The position numbers and the translations under genes were made by a program. Below, in pieces: positions 50,290 through 61,279 of a stretch of DNA of 64,000 bases (position 1 is the stretch's first letter; each line of letters begins with the position of its first letter). This DNA comes from Marsupella aquatica (Eukaryota; Marchantiophyta): positions 21,266,001 through 21,330,000 of the forward strand of contig OZ316896.1 of NCBI GenBank assembly GCA_973895155.1, given 5' to 3'. The notes beneath the pieces are model-generated. The model worked only from the letters and a program-made list of their open reading frames with translations, searched no databases and was not told where the DNA came from.

Positions 50290-53200
50290 TTTCTATCAAT
50301 TACAGCAGCAGCGGGAGCGGCAGCGGGAGCGAAGTGGAGCAGATCGGAGGCGGAGCGGCAGTCGCGCAAGCCGGGGTCGGGAGGAGCGGGGGAGCAAGTG
50401 AGTGGCGGGAGGTCCAGCGAGCGAGGTCGAGCGCGGCGGGGGTGAGCCGGGTTGCATGCGGCTGGGCGCTGACGCGCTGTTGGGGCTGACGCGTGGCGGA
50501 GCCAGGGAGGTGCGTGCGCAGGGGCCCTTTTATGGGGGGCCTCATTATGAGGGACCCCCTGCCCCTCGGAGAGGGGCTCCTTCCGCCAGGGTGACCCTTG
50601 GATCCCCCCCCCCCCTTTTATCAGGATTTTCGTGTGGGTTGTTGGCCTAGGGCTTTTCATCCTTGGTTCTCCTCTTTTGGTGCTCCCCGTACTGCTGGCT
50701 TTGGCCCCTTGGGGGCTGTGTTCCGGGCCCCTCGGCTCTGTTTTGCGGGGAGGTTTTGGTGCTTGGGAGCCTTCTCTGCTGGTTGGATTTCTGCTCCAGC
50801 CTGGTGACCGGCCCTGGCCTGGCCCGGGGTCTGGCGTTTTTTCTCTTGGCTCTGAGCCGGGGTTGGTTTGTGACCTGGGGGGCACGTTGTGGTGTGGCTT
50901 CTTGGTGTTCTGTCCGGAGGGGGTGCCTCCGCAACAGCTTCCTTTGCGCGGGGCTGCGGTGGTCCTTTTCGACGTGCGGTTGTTGTCACTACCGGGTCGA
51001 GGTTCTTTGCTTCGGTCATCCATCCTTTGCCTTTGTTTTTGTTGTCGCTTTCGTAATATTTTCTGTTTGTTTTTGTTTGACTTGCCTACTTTATATGTTT
51101 CTTCTTTATCCCTGTTTTATATTTTCATTTTCTCATGGAGCCTCTTCCCATTCTGAGTTCCCCTCCCCCCACTCCGCGCCCACCGGATTCCCCCTGCTCC
51201 ACTCCTCTTTCCGTCCGTCGCCATCGTCCCTCCTCACCTTCCACTTCCCCTTCTGATCCCTGTGTCCAGTGCGATGCTTGTCATAGTTGGTACCGGCCAT
51301 CAGGTTTGACGCGCCACCGTCGTTCCTGTCCTGCCCTTCGTGCTTCCTCCTCCACCTTGCCTCCACCCCCCGTCCTCCCCCCACCTCCATCTGGGCCCCC
51401 TCCCTCCTCTTGGGATTGGTTGGCTCACCTTGATGTCCTTGCTGCCCTCTATCCCGGTTTTTGGCATCCCCATTTGTTTACTAGGATTCCCGTGCCCGTG
51501 CGGCCTCTCCTTCAGAGAGCCTTGCGTCTTCCCTTCGACCGCTTGGCTCATGACCCCTCAGATGTTGGGGCTTGGTCCTTGCTCCTCCTGCTCCCTCATT
51601 GGGTGCTGGTCCTTCCTCCGCGGGGGGGCCATCCGGGCATAGGGAGACCTTGGTCCGGTTGCAGCGGTTCCTTTCTGGGGATTGGGCTTCGCTTCATGAG
51701 GAGTATTACTATAGGTTGTTAGCGATGGCCCCTCGGACCTCTGAGCCTGTCGAGGAGCCATCTGTCCCTCCAGTGCAGCGCAGGCTTCGCCAGTGCCTTC
51801 TTTTGCGGCAGGCGGGGGAGTTTTCTCGGGCCGCCTGCTCCTTGGTCCCCCTCTCCCCCTCTCCTCCTTCAGCCGAGACCATTCTTGCCTTACGGTCTCT
51901 TCATCCCCCGGCTGCATCCGAGGTTCCTTGTTTTCTCGGGAGCTTTACCCCTGAGACCGAGTTCTCCCTATCCCGTGAGGTGTTCTCCTCTGTCTTCCTT
52001 CATCTACCCCGCCTATCCGCGGGCGGGATTTCTGGGATGAGGTTCAAGCACCTATGCGATTGCTTTTGTCCCGACGACTCGGCATCCGGTTTTTCTGAGT
52101 TGTTCCAGGTCTGTGCCCATGTAGCTGGGGGCCATATTCCTCCTGTGGTCGCTCGGCTTTTGGGGGCCTGTCGGCTTCTGGCTATGGCCAAAGAGACTGG
52201 GGGTGTCAGGCCCTTGGCCATCGGGGAGGTCTTGTTTCGCTTGGTGAGCCGTTGTGTTTGTCTGCAAACTCGGGCTCCCTTTTCATCACACTTTTTTCCT
52301 CACCAGTTTGGTGTGGCCACCCCTGGCGGTTGCGAGAGTGTGGTGCATGGCCTTCGTGCCATCTTGGATATCCACCCTGACTAGGCGGTTATTCAGGTGG
52401 ATGTGGCTAACGCATTCAACTCTGTATCCCGTCGGGTCATGTTTGAGGAGTTGCGGGCCGCGGGAGGGGAGATCGCATCCCTCATCCCCTTTGCCCGGGC
52501 CTTCTATGGGGCCCCGACCCCCCTGGTTTACCCTGACCATCTTGTTCCTAGGTCCTATGTGACCATCTCATCCGAGTCCGGGACTAGGCAGGGTGACCCC
52601 CTTGGTGGGGCGTTGTTTGCTATGGCGCACCTTCATGCTATTCGTGCCTCTTCGGCTGCCTTCTCGGGTTGCATGTTTCCTTCTGTTGCGGATGACACTC
52701 ACATTGTTGCCCGGGTCTCACTTGTTGGGGACGCCTATTCCCACTTTGTGGACCAACTTACCCTCATTGGTCTTTCAGTTCAGCCTTGGAAGTGTGGGGT
52801 TTGGTCTCGTCTCCCCCTCCCCCACTCTTTCACCCCACATCTTGGTATACCCATTCGGCTTGAGGGCATTAGAGTCCTTGGGGTGCCTTTCGGGGGAGCG
52901 GTCTTTGAGCAGGATTTTCTTCTAGCGGCCCTATCCCAGGACGTTTTGCACATTGACCAGTTGGCGTCCTTGGGGGATGCCCAGATCTCCTTTTTGATCC
53001 TGGTCCTTTGTTTTGTTCGGCGTCCCTCCTATCTTCTCCGGACAGTCCCTCCTACCATGATGTTCCTGTCCTTACTCTCTTCATTTGACACCACTGCGAT
53101 GAGAGTCTTTGGTCACCTCATTGGTCCGGGAGCCCTTGATGGAGAGGATGGTTCTTTTGCGGCTAGGCAGGCTACGTTACCCCCATCGGGAGGTGGAATG

Positions 53201-54475
53201 GGGGTGGCCTCGGCAGTGGACACTGCCCCTTGAGCGTTTCTTGGTAGTTGGGCGTAGGTGGCCCCTGCCCTAGCCTCTCGCTTCATTGTGGACCTTCGGC
53301 CTATCCTCTCTAACTCGGTCATGGGAGTGGAGAACGGAGCTCTCCCTTTTCAGGTCCAACTTCGTCATGCACGGTCATTATTGCCGGAGGACGTGCAGAG
53401 CGTGGTCCCTGCTTTCGAGGGAGTTGTTATGGACAGCCCGGATCGAGTCCAACAGGTGATTTCTGATTGCATGCACCGACACACCCTTTCCAGCATACTT
53501 TCTGAGGCACCCTCGGATTTGGTACGGGCACGTCTTTTATCCGGTTCGGGCGCTGGTTCGGGGGCTTGGCTATTGGCGAGTCCTCTTTGGGCCCCCTTTC
53601 GTATGAGTTCTTTTATTTTTACCACATCCACGCGCCTTCGGTTGGGTCTTCCTCACCCTTGCCTCTTGGGTCAGCCCACTTGCGTCTGTGGAGCGCCCCT
53701 TGATGGGCAAGGCATTCACATTCTCAGGTGCGGTCATGGTAGTGAGAGGACTGCGACACACGACGACATTTGGGATGTGGTGGAGGCCATTGCCCGTGAT
53801 TCTGGTTACCATGTCATGATGGAGCAGAGACATGTGTTACCTCCACGGGATGGGGTTTCTGATCGTCGTCGAGCAGATTTGGTATTCTCTCGCGCTGGTG
53901 TTCGTGCTCTTGGGGATGTCGTTGTTGCTGATCCGACTAGTGGGGCCAATGTGGCTTCGGCGGCTCATATACCTGGCCATGCCGCCGCGAGGGCAGCTCG
54001 GCTGAAGGAGGAGGCCTACGCTGTGCGGTACCCTGGGGACCTCTTCTATCCGTTTGCCGTGGAGGTCTTTGGGGCGCTACACCCATCCTTTGACCGTTTT
54101 CTTCGCTCTTGCGCAGTTCAGTACGTCGAGCGGAGGCCCTATCCCCCTGTGTCGGTCATCACTGCATTCTTTAGACAGAGGGTGTCTGTTGCGCTTCAGT
54201 GGGCACAGGCGTTCACTATTCTTCGTAGGGGGGAGGCTGTTGGTCTTAGGGCCGCTAGTAGGATTCCTTTGCTTGACCCCCCCATGCAGTTCACACCGGA
54301 GCTTTACCAGGCTCTCCAGTTTGCTGATAGGTAGGCGCTTGGGTTCCTGTCTTTGGGTTTGCTTTTCTTGGCGCCTTGGTGGTCTCCCCCCTTGATTGGG
54401 TCTTTTGCCTGAGGGATCATGTCTCCCGGTTCGGCGCCCTCTGTTTTTTGGCAGTTTGATATATGATTTGATTTT
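50290..54475 (+). mobile_element. non-LTR retrotransposon with C2HC zinc finger, reverse transcriptase and restriction-like endonuclease (RLE class)
   Basis: The element is GC-rich and starts abruptly after AT-rich DNA at about 50290. It has an 850-bp leader, one long reading frame (51135-54334) and a short 3' UTR ending in TTTGATATATGATTTG. No LTRs are seen. The domain order (N-terminal zinc finger, RT, C-terminal RLE) is that of early-branching LINE-like elements such as R2, CRE, NeSL, Hero and Utopia. These often insert at specific sites through the RLE and prime reverse transcription at the nicked target. The clade is not assigned here. Borders are approximate: no clear target-site duplication or poly-A was found. 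A related tail lies just upstream. Confidence 0.75.
51135..54334 (+). pseudogene. RT-RLE polyprotein, inactivated by one frameshift and three stops
   Basis: Frame 1 starts at ATG 51135 and carries a C2HC zinc finger at residues 46-65 (C46, C49, H61, C65; ends GLTRHRRSC). At a 7-G run (51622-51628) the frame shifts and coding continues in the next frame to 54334. RT motifs follow: KETGGVRPLAIG, motif A DVANAFN (52398 onward), motif B SGTRQGDPLGG and motif C VADD, where FADD or YADD is usual. The RLE has a CVC...H...C knuckle (about 53681), RRADLVF (about 53861), DVVVADP (about 53920) and a downstream Lys/Tyr helix. In-frame stops lie at 52382 (TAG), 53231 (TGA) and 53255 (TAG). Each fits a single C-to-T change from CAG or CGA. 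The element is therefore probably dead at this site. The catalytic signatures remain readable, so the loss of function is fairly recent. Confidence 0.85.
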
Positions 54476-56762
54476 ATATTTGTGGGTGCAGGCTAATTCT
54501 AGTGACAAAGGAACCTCGGAGAGTGTGTTTGTTTTGTACCCTCATTTAAACTTTACTTATCTTTCTCTCCCACTTTAGTTTCTTTGTAACTTCAATTTTG
54601 TTTGCTCCAAGAATGTTTTGCCTTCTACATGGGATTAGTTGTCTGTGCAACCCATTGGCACCACATACTTTTTTGCCCACACTCTTTTGTGTTGATCTAA
54701 ACATTCAACATTGACTATAATTTGCACCCAATCTACTGTAGATGGTTGTTTTATTTCCTCAGCAGGGGGACTGGAATGGACAAAAGGAATGTGGGGAAAG
54801 GAACAAGGGGGGCCCACAGTCCGTCCGCCTGTTTGCCTGCACCCTATGCCCATTGCCCTCCCGTGCACCTCGCCCTCACTCACCGTCTCCCTTGTGTGGG
54901 GAGGGGGAGGAGGAAAAAAGTGTGTAAACAACCCTGCTAGGACCCCACGGCCATTGTCACCCTAACACTTCTTAGCACTCTTACCCTCCCAAACATCACT
55001 TTCACACATCTCTTGCATTTCTTTGTCTCCCCTCAACTTGTGACAGTATGGGCGGGTATTGTTTCACAAATGACAACATGGTTTGCTGGTTCATAACTCA
55101 CATTATTACAGTACTACTCTAGTGACTCTAATTGTAGACCAACTGTTTTGAAGCCTTTCACAAGTCGCAATCTCCGGGCGCAATCTGTCCAGTAAGTTGG
55201 TGAGTGGCCCAAATTACCTCACAATCAACCAAAGGTCATGTGTGGGCATACTTTTGCAATCAAAATTCATATAATTGTAACAGTATGTTGGTGAAAATGG
55301 GATCTACCCGGGTACTGACAGTTTTGATGGTAGATGTACCATCAAAACTAGCTTCCCCCACTAAATTATACCTTCAAAAGGGTTGACTGATTATTTCAGG
55401 CTTAAACTCAAAAGTTCATCGCTGAGATTAAAAATGACTTGCTGGTTTGTAAATTGCCACTGTGCCAGGAGATTTGGGAGGATAAACTAGTCAATTTCTG
55501 CTCACTTTTTAAGAACTTTAGTGGCTAGTTAGGGGCTTTCAGAGGATCTCATGTGCAGCCTGAATTTCATATCAAATGACCAGTCACTTTGACTTTACAC
55601 TCAGTTGAGAAGTCACTTTGTAGTGGACTTGTCTCCCAATCCCCATGGACTATACTGGGTCCCTCAAAATGCTTATGTGTGTAGTTAGTGTAGTTTGGCC
55701 AAAGTCTAAACCACCATTGGAGGTGGTATTTTGAAAGGACATTTCCATTTTCATTCTTTTAGAATATTACTAAATGCAATGCTGGACTACTTTGTTGTAA
55801 GGAGACACTCTCATTGGGCCTGTGAATCCGGTATGGTAAAATGCAATCAAGCCCCCCTAATGGAAGCGTTGAGGCTTTTACAAAAAGACAGTGGTGGTTT
55901 ACCAAGATACTTGGCCACTTGAGGTAGACTCCAAGGGATGATTTTATTGAAGTCCACCTACGTAGTATATAGATTTATTTAATTTGTTTGTAAGACTGCG
56001 TTGTGGACCTTGAGCTCCCTTGCCAAGCTTGGTCCTCTCTCCTCAGGCACGGCTCAGCCTCAACACTACACAGAAACTTTGAATAAACTAACTCTACCAA
56101 GTGACCTTCCTTGTCACTCAGTCATGACAACTCCCATATATGGGAAGCCGCACTTATTCCAGGCACGAAGGCTGATAGCCGCACTGGGCTCAACTGAGCC
56201 GACCTAACAATGGTTTGCACACACTTTAGGATCCCCAAGGTAAATACTCCATTCAAGGCAGTACAGGATAACATGGTTGTTGTCTTGTCTCAAGCTCAAT
56301 AGTTATTGACAAAATATTAGCAAATAGAACCGCCCAGATTTGACCGCCTTGATCACCAGGGCCACCTTAACTCACCATTGCTACTACTCACATAGATCCA
56401 ATGGAGCTGCTCATGGCTTCATTGGACTCCCATCAGGAGCCCATTCTCCTTGTCACAAGGGTATCCTAAAGTTTCCAGGCCACCCATGACACCACAGTTT
56501 GTGTGACCACTGCTCTTTATCTCTTCTCTAAAGTTTCCCACCCAGATACCTAGGCACCATTCTAGCCCAATGAACATTCTGAGTTCATGGGAGGTAGATC
56601 TCATTCAAAGCTTGTCAATGAGCCCAAACACTCCTCAAAGTGACTTGCGCATGAAGACATCATGGTTTCTGCTTGGGTCGGGTCCCTTATAGCCCATAGC
56701 TAGCTCCTAAAAATCCATTCGAGGAGAGTACTCATTTGAAATGTACTTATAGAGACCTGCCA

Positions 56763-57170
56763 CCCTGGTGAAACATTGGTCTTTGGTCCCCTAAGTTTGG
56801 CAAACCCAACAATAGGAAACCCTGGTGAAACATTGGTCTTTGGTCCCCTAAGTTTGGTCACCATTTCCAGAGATGATGCACATGAGAGTGAGAGGGGCGA
56901 CCTAGGGATAAGAAGAAGACCCTCTCCAGACAAGATGCACCTAAAAGTGAGAGAGCACATAAGAGTGGGAGAGCAAATCGAGCAGTAGGAAAAGGAAAGT
57001 GGCAAGGACAACAGATCACCACTTTGGTGTACTGTACTACTCCAGCCATGGGAACTGAAAATGAAGGACTGAAGGAGGGAAGATCATCACTTCAGTGTCC
57101 TGTACTACTCCAGCCATAGGAACTGACATTGAAGAAAGACAGATCACCACTTTAGTATCCTGTACTGCAT
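56763..57170. repeat. local short direct duplications
   Basis: CCTGGTGAAACATTGGTCTTTGGTCCCCTAAGTTTGG is present at about 56763 and again at about 56820 (57 bp apart, essentially identical). A second pair, GATCACCACTTTrGTrTmCTGTACT(A/G)C..., with TACTACTCCAGCCATrGGAACTGA, recurs at about 57015, 57085 and 57140. These look like replication-slippage duplications in non-coding DNA. Confidence 0.6.
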
Positions 57171-60100
57171 TGATCAACCGGTCTCTGGTTCATCTGTCAC
57201 ATGTGGCATATGATTTAATCAATTTCTTGGACTTATAGCTTACGAGATCCACTTCCATAAGACCCATTCCTTCCGAACTCAGCACTTCACCCTCCATGCG
57301 GAATTTTGAGCTGATATGTGAGCTATTTCTGAAAGGTCGGAAACAAAGAAACGAAATGAGAGATATCGCACTAAATCTTGCCGGACCTGGTGACTGGTCA
57401 GACGTTGGAACTCACAAAAGCCCCAAGTTAGTTTCCTAAATTATGGCCAAGTTCTCCTTCCTTCTTCAAAGTTTGGAGCCGGCAGGTCAGAGGTAATTTG
57501 TGAAGTCGAAGGCGCTCAACGCACTTCTGTGATTAGATTCAAGAAGCCGGTCAAGAAGTGAATTTAGAAATTCTCATAATCACTGTGATCATCTATACGC
57601 CATAACCTCACTCTCGATATCTAGGAATATCAGCCCCGGAAATCATTTTTGTTTTGCTTTGTTTCGGACGTATTCTCCTGTCTTGTCGACATTCTTCCAA
57701 TTCAGGTACTGGTACAAATTTGAACGTATTCGTCTGTCTTGTCGGCATTCTTCCAAATTAAAGTACTTGTAAGAATTCGAAGGGCGAGGGCAATTCAAAC
57801 CTGAGACGCACAAGCTTCTTCAATAAAAGGAACAGGCGACAGAGTCAGTATACTTCGAAGACTTCTAAGACGTCAAGGAAAGGAATCAACCAAACATTCG
57901 AATCACACATGTTCTCGTCAGACTCAAGGTTACCACAGACTTCTTATACATACATGCACTCGGATTGAAATGTTTTGTTGCAAATGACAAAACATTTGCA
58001 ACAGATGTTTCTACAGTAGGTTGTCAAATATTAGAGTTTTATTTGAGACCATTGGCTGTGGACTTATTGTACAAAATTAGGGCCGGCAAAAGCCCTGTTT
58101 CCCTATGTGATTCGATTAGATCGACATACTTTCCTAGTGTTCGGTTCCAAACCATTGGAAGAGATTGCCCATGGAATAAATGAACATTTTAGTCAGCTCG
58201 GGCAATCTCGTCCTGCAAATATGAGAATTTCAAGCCCTGAAACAAGTGCACAAATCATCTAGTATATTGTGCAGATGCACGCACATACACAAAGTCATAT
58301 TGGAGATTGTGCATACAGTATCCACAGAATTCGAGTACGTCATTGGACTGACAGTTCAATAATCGAAGGAACACCCAAAAGAGATCGACCTGTTGTATGT
58401 AGATATGTACAGCAATTCAACGATGATGATTGTGGTGGGGGCATAATTATATAACATGCATAGGACCCTCCTTTTCTGAGATCGCTTTATTCTGCTGTAC
58501 ATTGTCTTTCGAATCCTTCAATCCCTTTTGATTGGACAGTAGCAACGAAAACCAAAGCGTCCAATAACTCTCATCAACCCATGTCAGTCACTCGATCAAG
58601 CACTAAAAACGCGTGCTTACAGAAGATGAAAAGAACATGATCGATCTGTGATTATACAACAGTACTGTCGATCATGTCAAATCCGTTCGGACCGAGGATT
58701 CTCTAGGATGGTGATAAATGACTGACTCAATCTCGGGCTCAATCTTACTCTAAAGTGAGTTGGTGCTCAGGACCAAAACGTACAAGGTAAATTAACAACC
58801 CAGCAGCTATAGTACCTTCTGTGTCGATGCGCGACTACTGCCATCGTGCCATGTCAATCTCGAGCTTTGGACTACCATAGTGCTGGGACACCGAGCCATA
58901 CAACTGAGCAGTTCAGTTTGTCTAAGGAGGATTTTTAAACATCTCAATTTCTACCGGAAAACAAATTGCAACCAAACCCCCAATTGCATTAACGTTCATA
59001 TTGATTTGTATTGTAGCATCATCACACATCTGATGGTTTGAGACCTTTCGATTTCTTTCCAAGCATGGCTCAGAAACTTTAGCAAAGTTCTGTGAAAAAA
59101 GGACGGGCTCTGAGTCGTTGTGGGGTATCACCAACCACTAAGGTAGAATCCGCGAAAACACCTGATGATATTGTTAAATTACTACTGTAGTTTAGCTTCC
59201 TGTTTTGATGTGCCTCTCTTCTGGTTCAGGCCTCTCCAGTCTTTTTGGCACTTCTACCTTTGGTCCACCTGGATGAAAACCCCCATTGTGGGCCACCCCA
59301 TTTGTATGCTGGCTTTTGGAATGATTTTCAACTGGTTTTTTCGAGGCATAAAAACCCCTCCCACCCAAAAACCATTATCATAAATAATGTGGTTAAACCC
59401 AGACTGTCCACTAGGTTTGGGGAGGCCAAAACAGTGCACTTTTTTTACTTTCTTAAGAACATTGCTTGCTATTTTTAGTAACCTGGATCCACCAGGGTTT
59501 ACTTTGGGGACAGTGGAGGTTTCAGAGTTACTTAGGGCTCTACCCTCATACTCAGTCAATGGTCTTTGCTGTCAAATCTCTTAAAGCGTTGGAGGTAATG
59601 TCAGCCTTCATCCCTCCATCAAGTTTTAGGGTTGGGACTGGAGTAAGTTGGGAGTAGATGGCCTGCCCCACCATTTACTCTAGTTCAAAGAGCCCTCAAG
59701 TCAAGTCAGGGTGAGGACATGTTTGAGGCCCAATGGAATAGGGCCCTTAGGACCACCTCCTCCTAGCAAAACTATGATTCCATTCCAAAAAATTACCATA
59801 GTGGTAACTGGTTGGCAGTTGGTGACCAAATACCAGGCCTTTGACCAAAGAGCATTTTGGTTACAAGAGGACTGAACAAATCTAACTTTGCTCCCTCCTT
59901 AAGAGCTCCCATGAGAACTCTTTCACCCATGCTCATGGTGTCCCTTGTATCATCCCATTTTTGTTGTATATTCCCATGAATCTAGTCACACTATTCAGTA
60001 GATGCAATTCCAGGTTTGAGATCCCACCAAGTTTTGAGTTCCATAGGTTCAGTGAAAAAGTTAACTTAACAGACCTTTTGTAAAGTCAAATAAACATGCA

Positions 60101-60357
60101 GGAGCGTACAGCTCTTAAAAAAAATTCTTTGGTCTGCAGCTTTCTGATTGTCATGCAGGGTTTCTGATAAAATGTTGCAGCACACATGTGTGCTTACATA
60201 ACAATAGAAAACTCACTAAGTCTACAAGATGGGTTAATATGCTTTCAGACTATTAAGAGTATTAAGGGTAAATTTCATTGAAGGCTGGCTTGGGGCTACA
60301 ATGCAAATTAGACTACTAGGGCATTTCAAAGAGGACAATTTGATGGACCTTCACTCT

Positions 60358-60645
60358 CTTCTTTTCCCTTTTGGTGTTTGTCACCTCTACTTCTTTGGCC
60401 CCCTCTTCCTACCTTCTTACTTTCCCTCTTCCTAAGGGATTGTAGGTTTTTGGGGTTTGGGGTTCACATTTCTTCTTTTCCCTTTGGTGTTTGTCACCTC
60501 TATTTCTTTGGCCCCCTTTTCCTACCTTCTTACTATCCCTCTTCCTAAGGCATTGTAGGTTTTTGGGGTTTGGGGTTTGGGGTTCGCATTTCTTCTTTTC
60601 CCTTTGGTGTTTTGTCACCTCTATTTCTTTGCCCCCCCTGTTTTT
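60358..60645. repeat. tandem array A upstream of CLP1, unit about 114-120 bp
   Basis: CTTCTTTTCCCTTTtGGTGTTTGTCACCTCTAyTTCTTTGGCCCCC...CCTACCTTCTTACTwTCCCTCTTCCTAAGGsATTGTAGG starts at about 60358, 60472 and 60592, the last copy being partial. The unit ends in TTTGGGG steps whose number differs (two in unit 1, three in unit 2), which explains the change in length. The plus strand is pyrimidine-rich. Confidence 0.85.
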
Positions 60646-60675
60646 GAAATTGGTCCATTGTACTTGGACAACAGT

Positions 60676-60872
60676 AGGTTGAAGCATTTCGTTGAAGCTC
60701 TGCAGAGCAATTTGAGCTCTGTTGATCAACACTCTGTCCTTAGGTTGAAGCATTTCGTTGAAGCTCTGCAGAGCAATTTGAGCTCTGTTGATCAACACTC
60801 TGTCTCTTAGGTTGAAGCATTTCGTTCAAGCTCTGCAGAGGCAATTTGAGCTCTGTTGATCAACACTCTGTC
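60676..60872. repeat. tandem array B upstream of CLP1, three units of 66-67 bp
   Basis: AGGTTGAAGCATTTCGTTgAAGCTCTGCAGAGCAATTTGAGCTCTGTTGATCAACACTCTGTC starts at 60676, 60742 and 60809 with near-perfect identity. The unit contains the palindromes GCTCTGCAGAGC and TTGATCAA. A related GTCGAAGCATTTTCTTGCTCGACTCTCTCGGTTTCGTTCG stretch follows at about 60898. The array ends about 400 bp before the CLP1 start codon, so it could fall in the promoter or 5' UTR. Confidence 0.9.
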
Positions 60873-61279
60873 GCTCGTGCAAGTCGTTCCCAAGCAGGTC
60901 GAAGCATTTTCTTGCTCGACTCTCTCGGTTTCGTTCGTTCGCTACTGCATTCGGTTTGAGCATTTTGGCGGAACTGAACGAGAAATCTTAGCTTTACAAA
61001 CACTCTGTTTGTGCACGAGCTTTTCAAGCTTTCAGAGTTCTTTGAATTCGGTGATCTTTGAATTTGACATACTGAAATTTCTGCAATGATTGCGCCTGGT
61101 GTTCACTTGGATGTGCAATCGGGAGTCCCTGTTATCATGGTGTAGTAAGCAACTAGCAAAGCTTTGGAATCCCGGTCGGTTTTCTCCCTGTCTCGTGGGA
61201 TTTCTCTTTGCGGACGGACGGACATCGTTTTTGTGAAGGAAGAGCCCTCACTTCTCTGGGGATCTGGCGGCGGGCGGCG

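Larger units (their letters stand above)
54476..61279. other. gene-poor interval upstream of the CLP1 gene
   Basis: I find no supported gene. 54.6-59.0 kb is mixed-composition DNA with only short unlinked open frames. A 45-bp direct duplication (CCTGGTGAAACATTGGTCTTTGGTCCCCTAAGTTTGG) occurs at about 56763 and 56820. The TACTACTCCAGCCATrGGAACTGA phrase recurs at about 57036 and 57106. Two tandem arrays sit at 60.36-60.87 kb, just before CLP1. The last 400 bp should hold its promoter and 5' UTR. Confidence 0.6.

Noticed and set aside
50274-51023. 249-codon minus-strand open frame rich in Pro, Arg and Gly
   Set aside because: It is antisense to the GC-rich leader of the retroelement, is low-complexity, and resembles no family. 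Biased composition explains the lack of stops.
59165-59657. Overlapping frames suggestive of a transposon fragment
   Set aside because: No RT, integrase, protease or transposase motif was seen in any frame.
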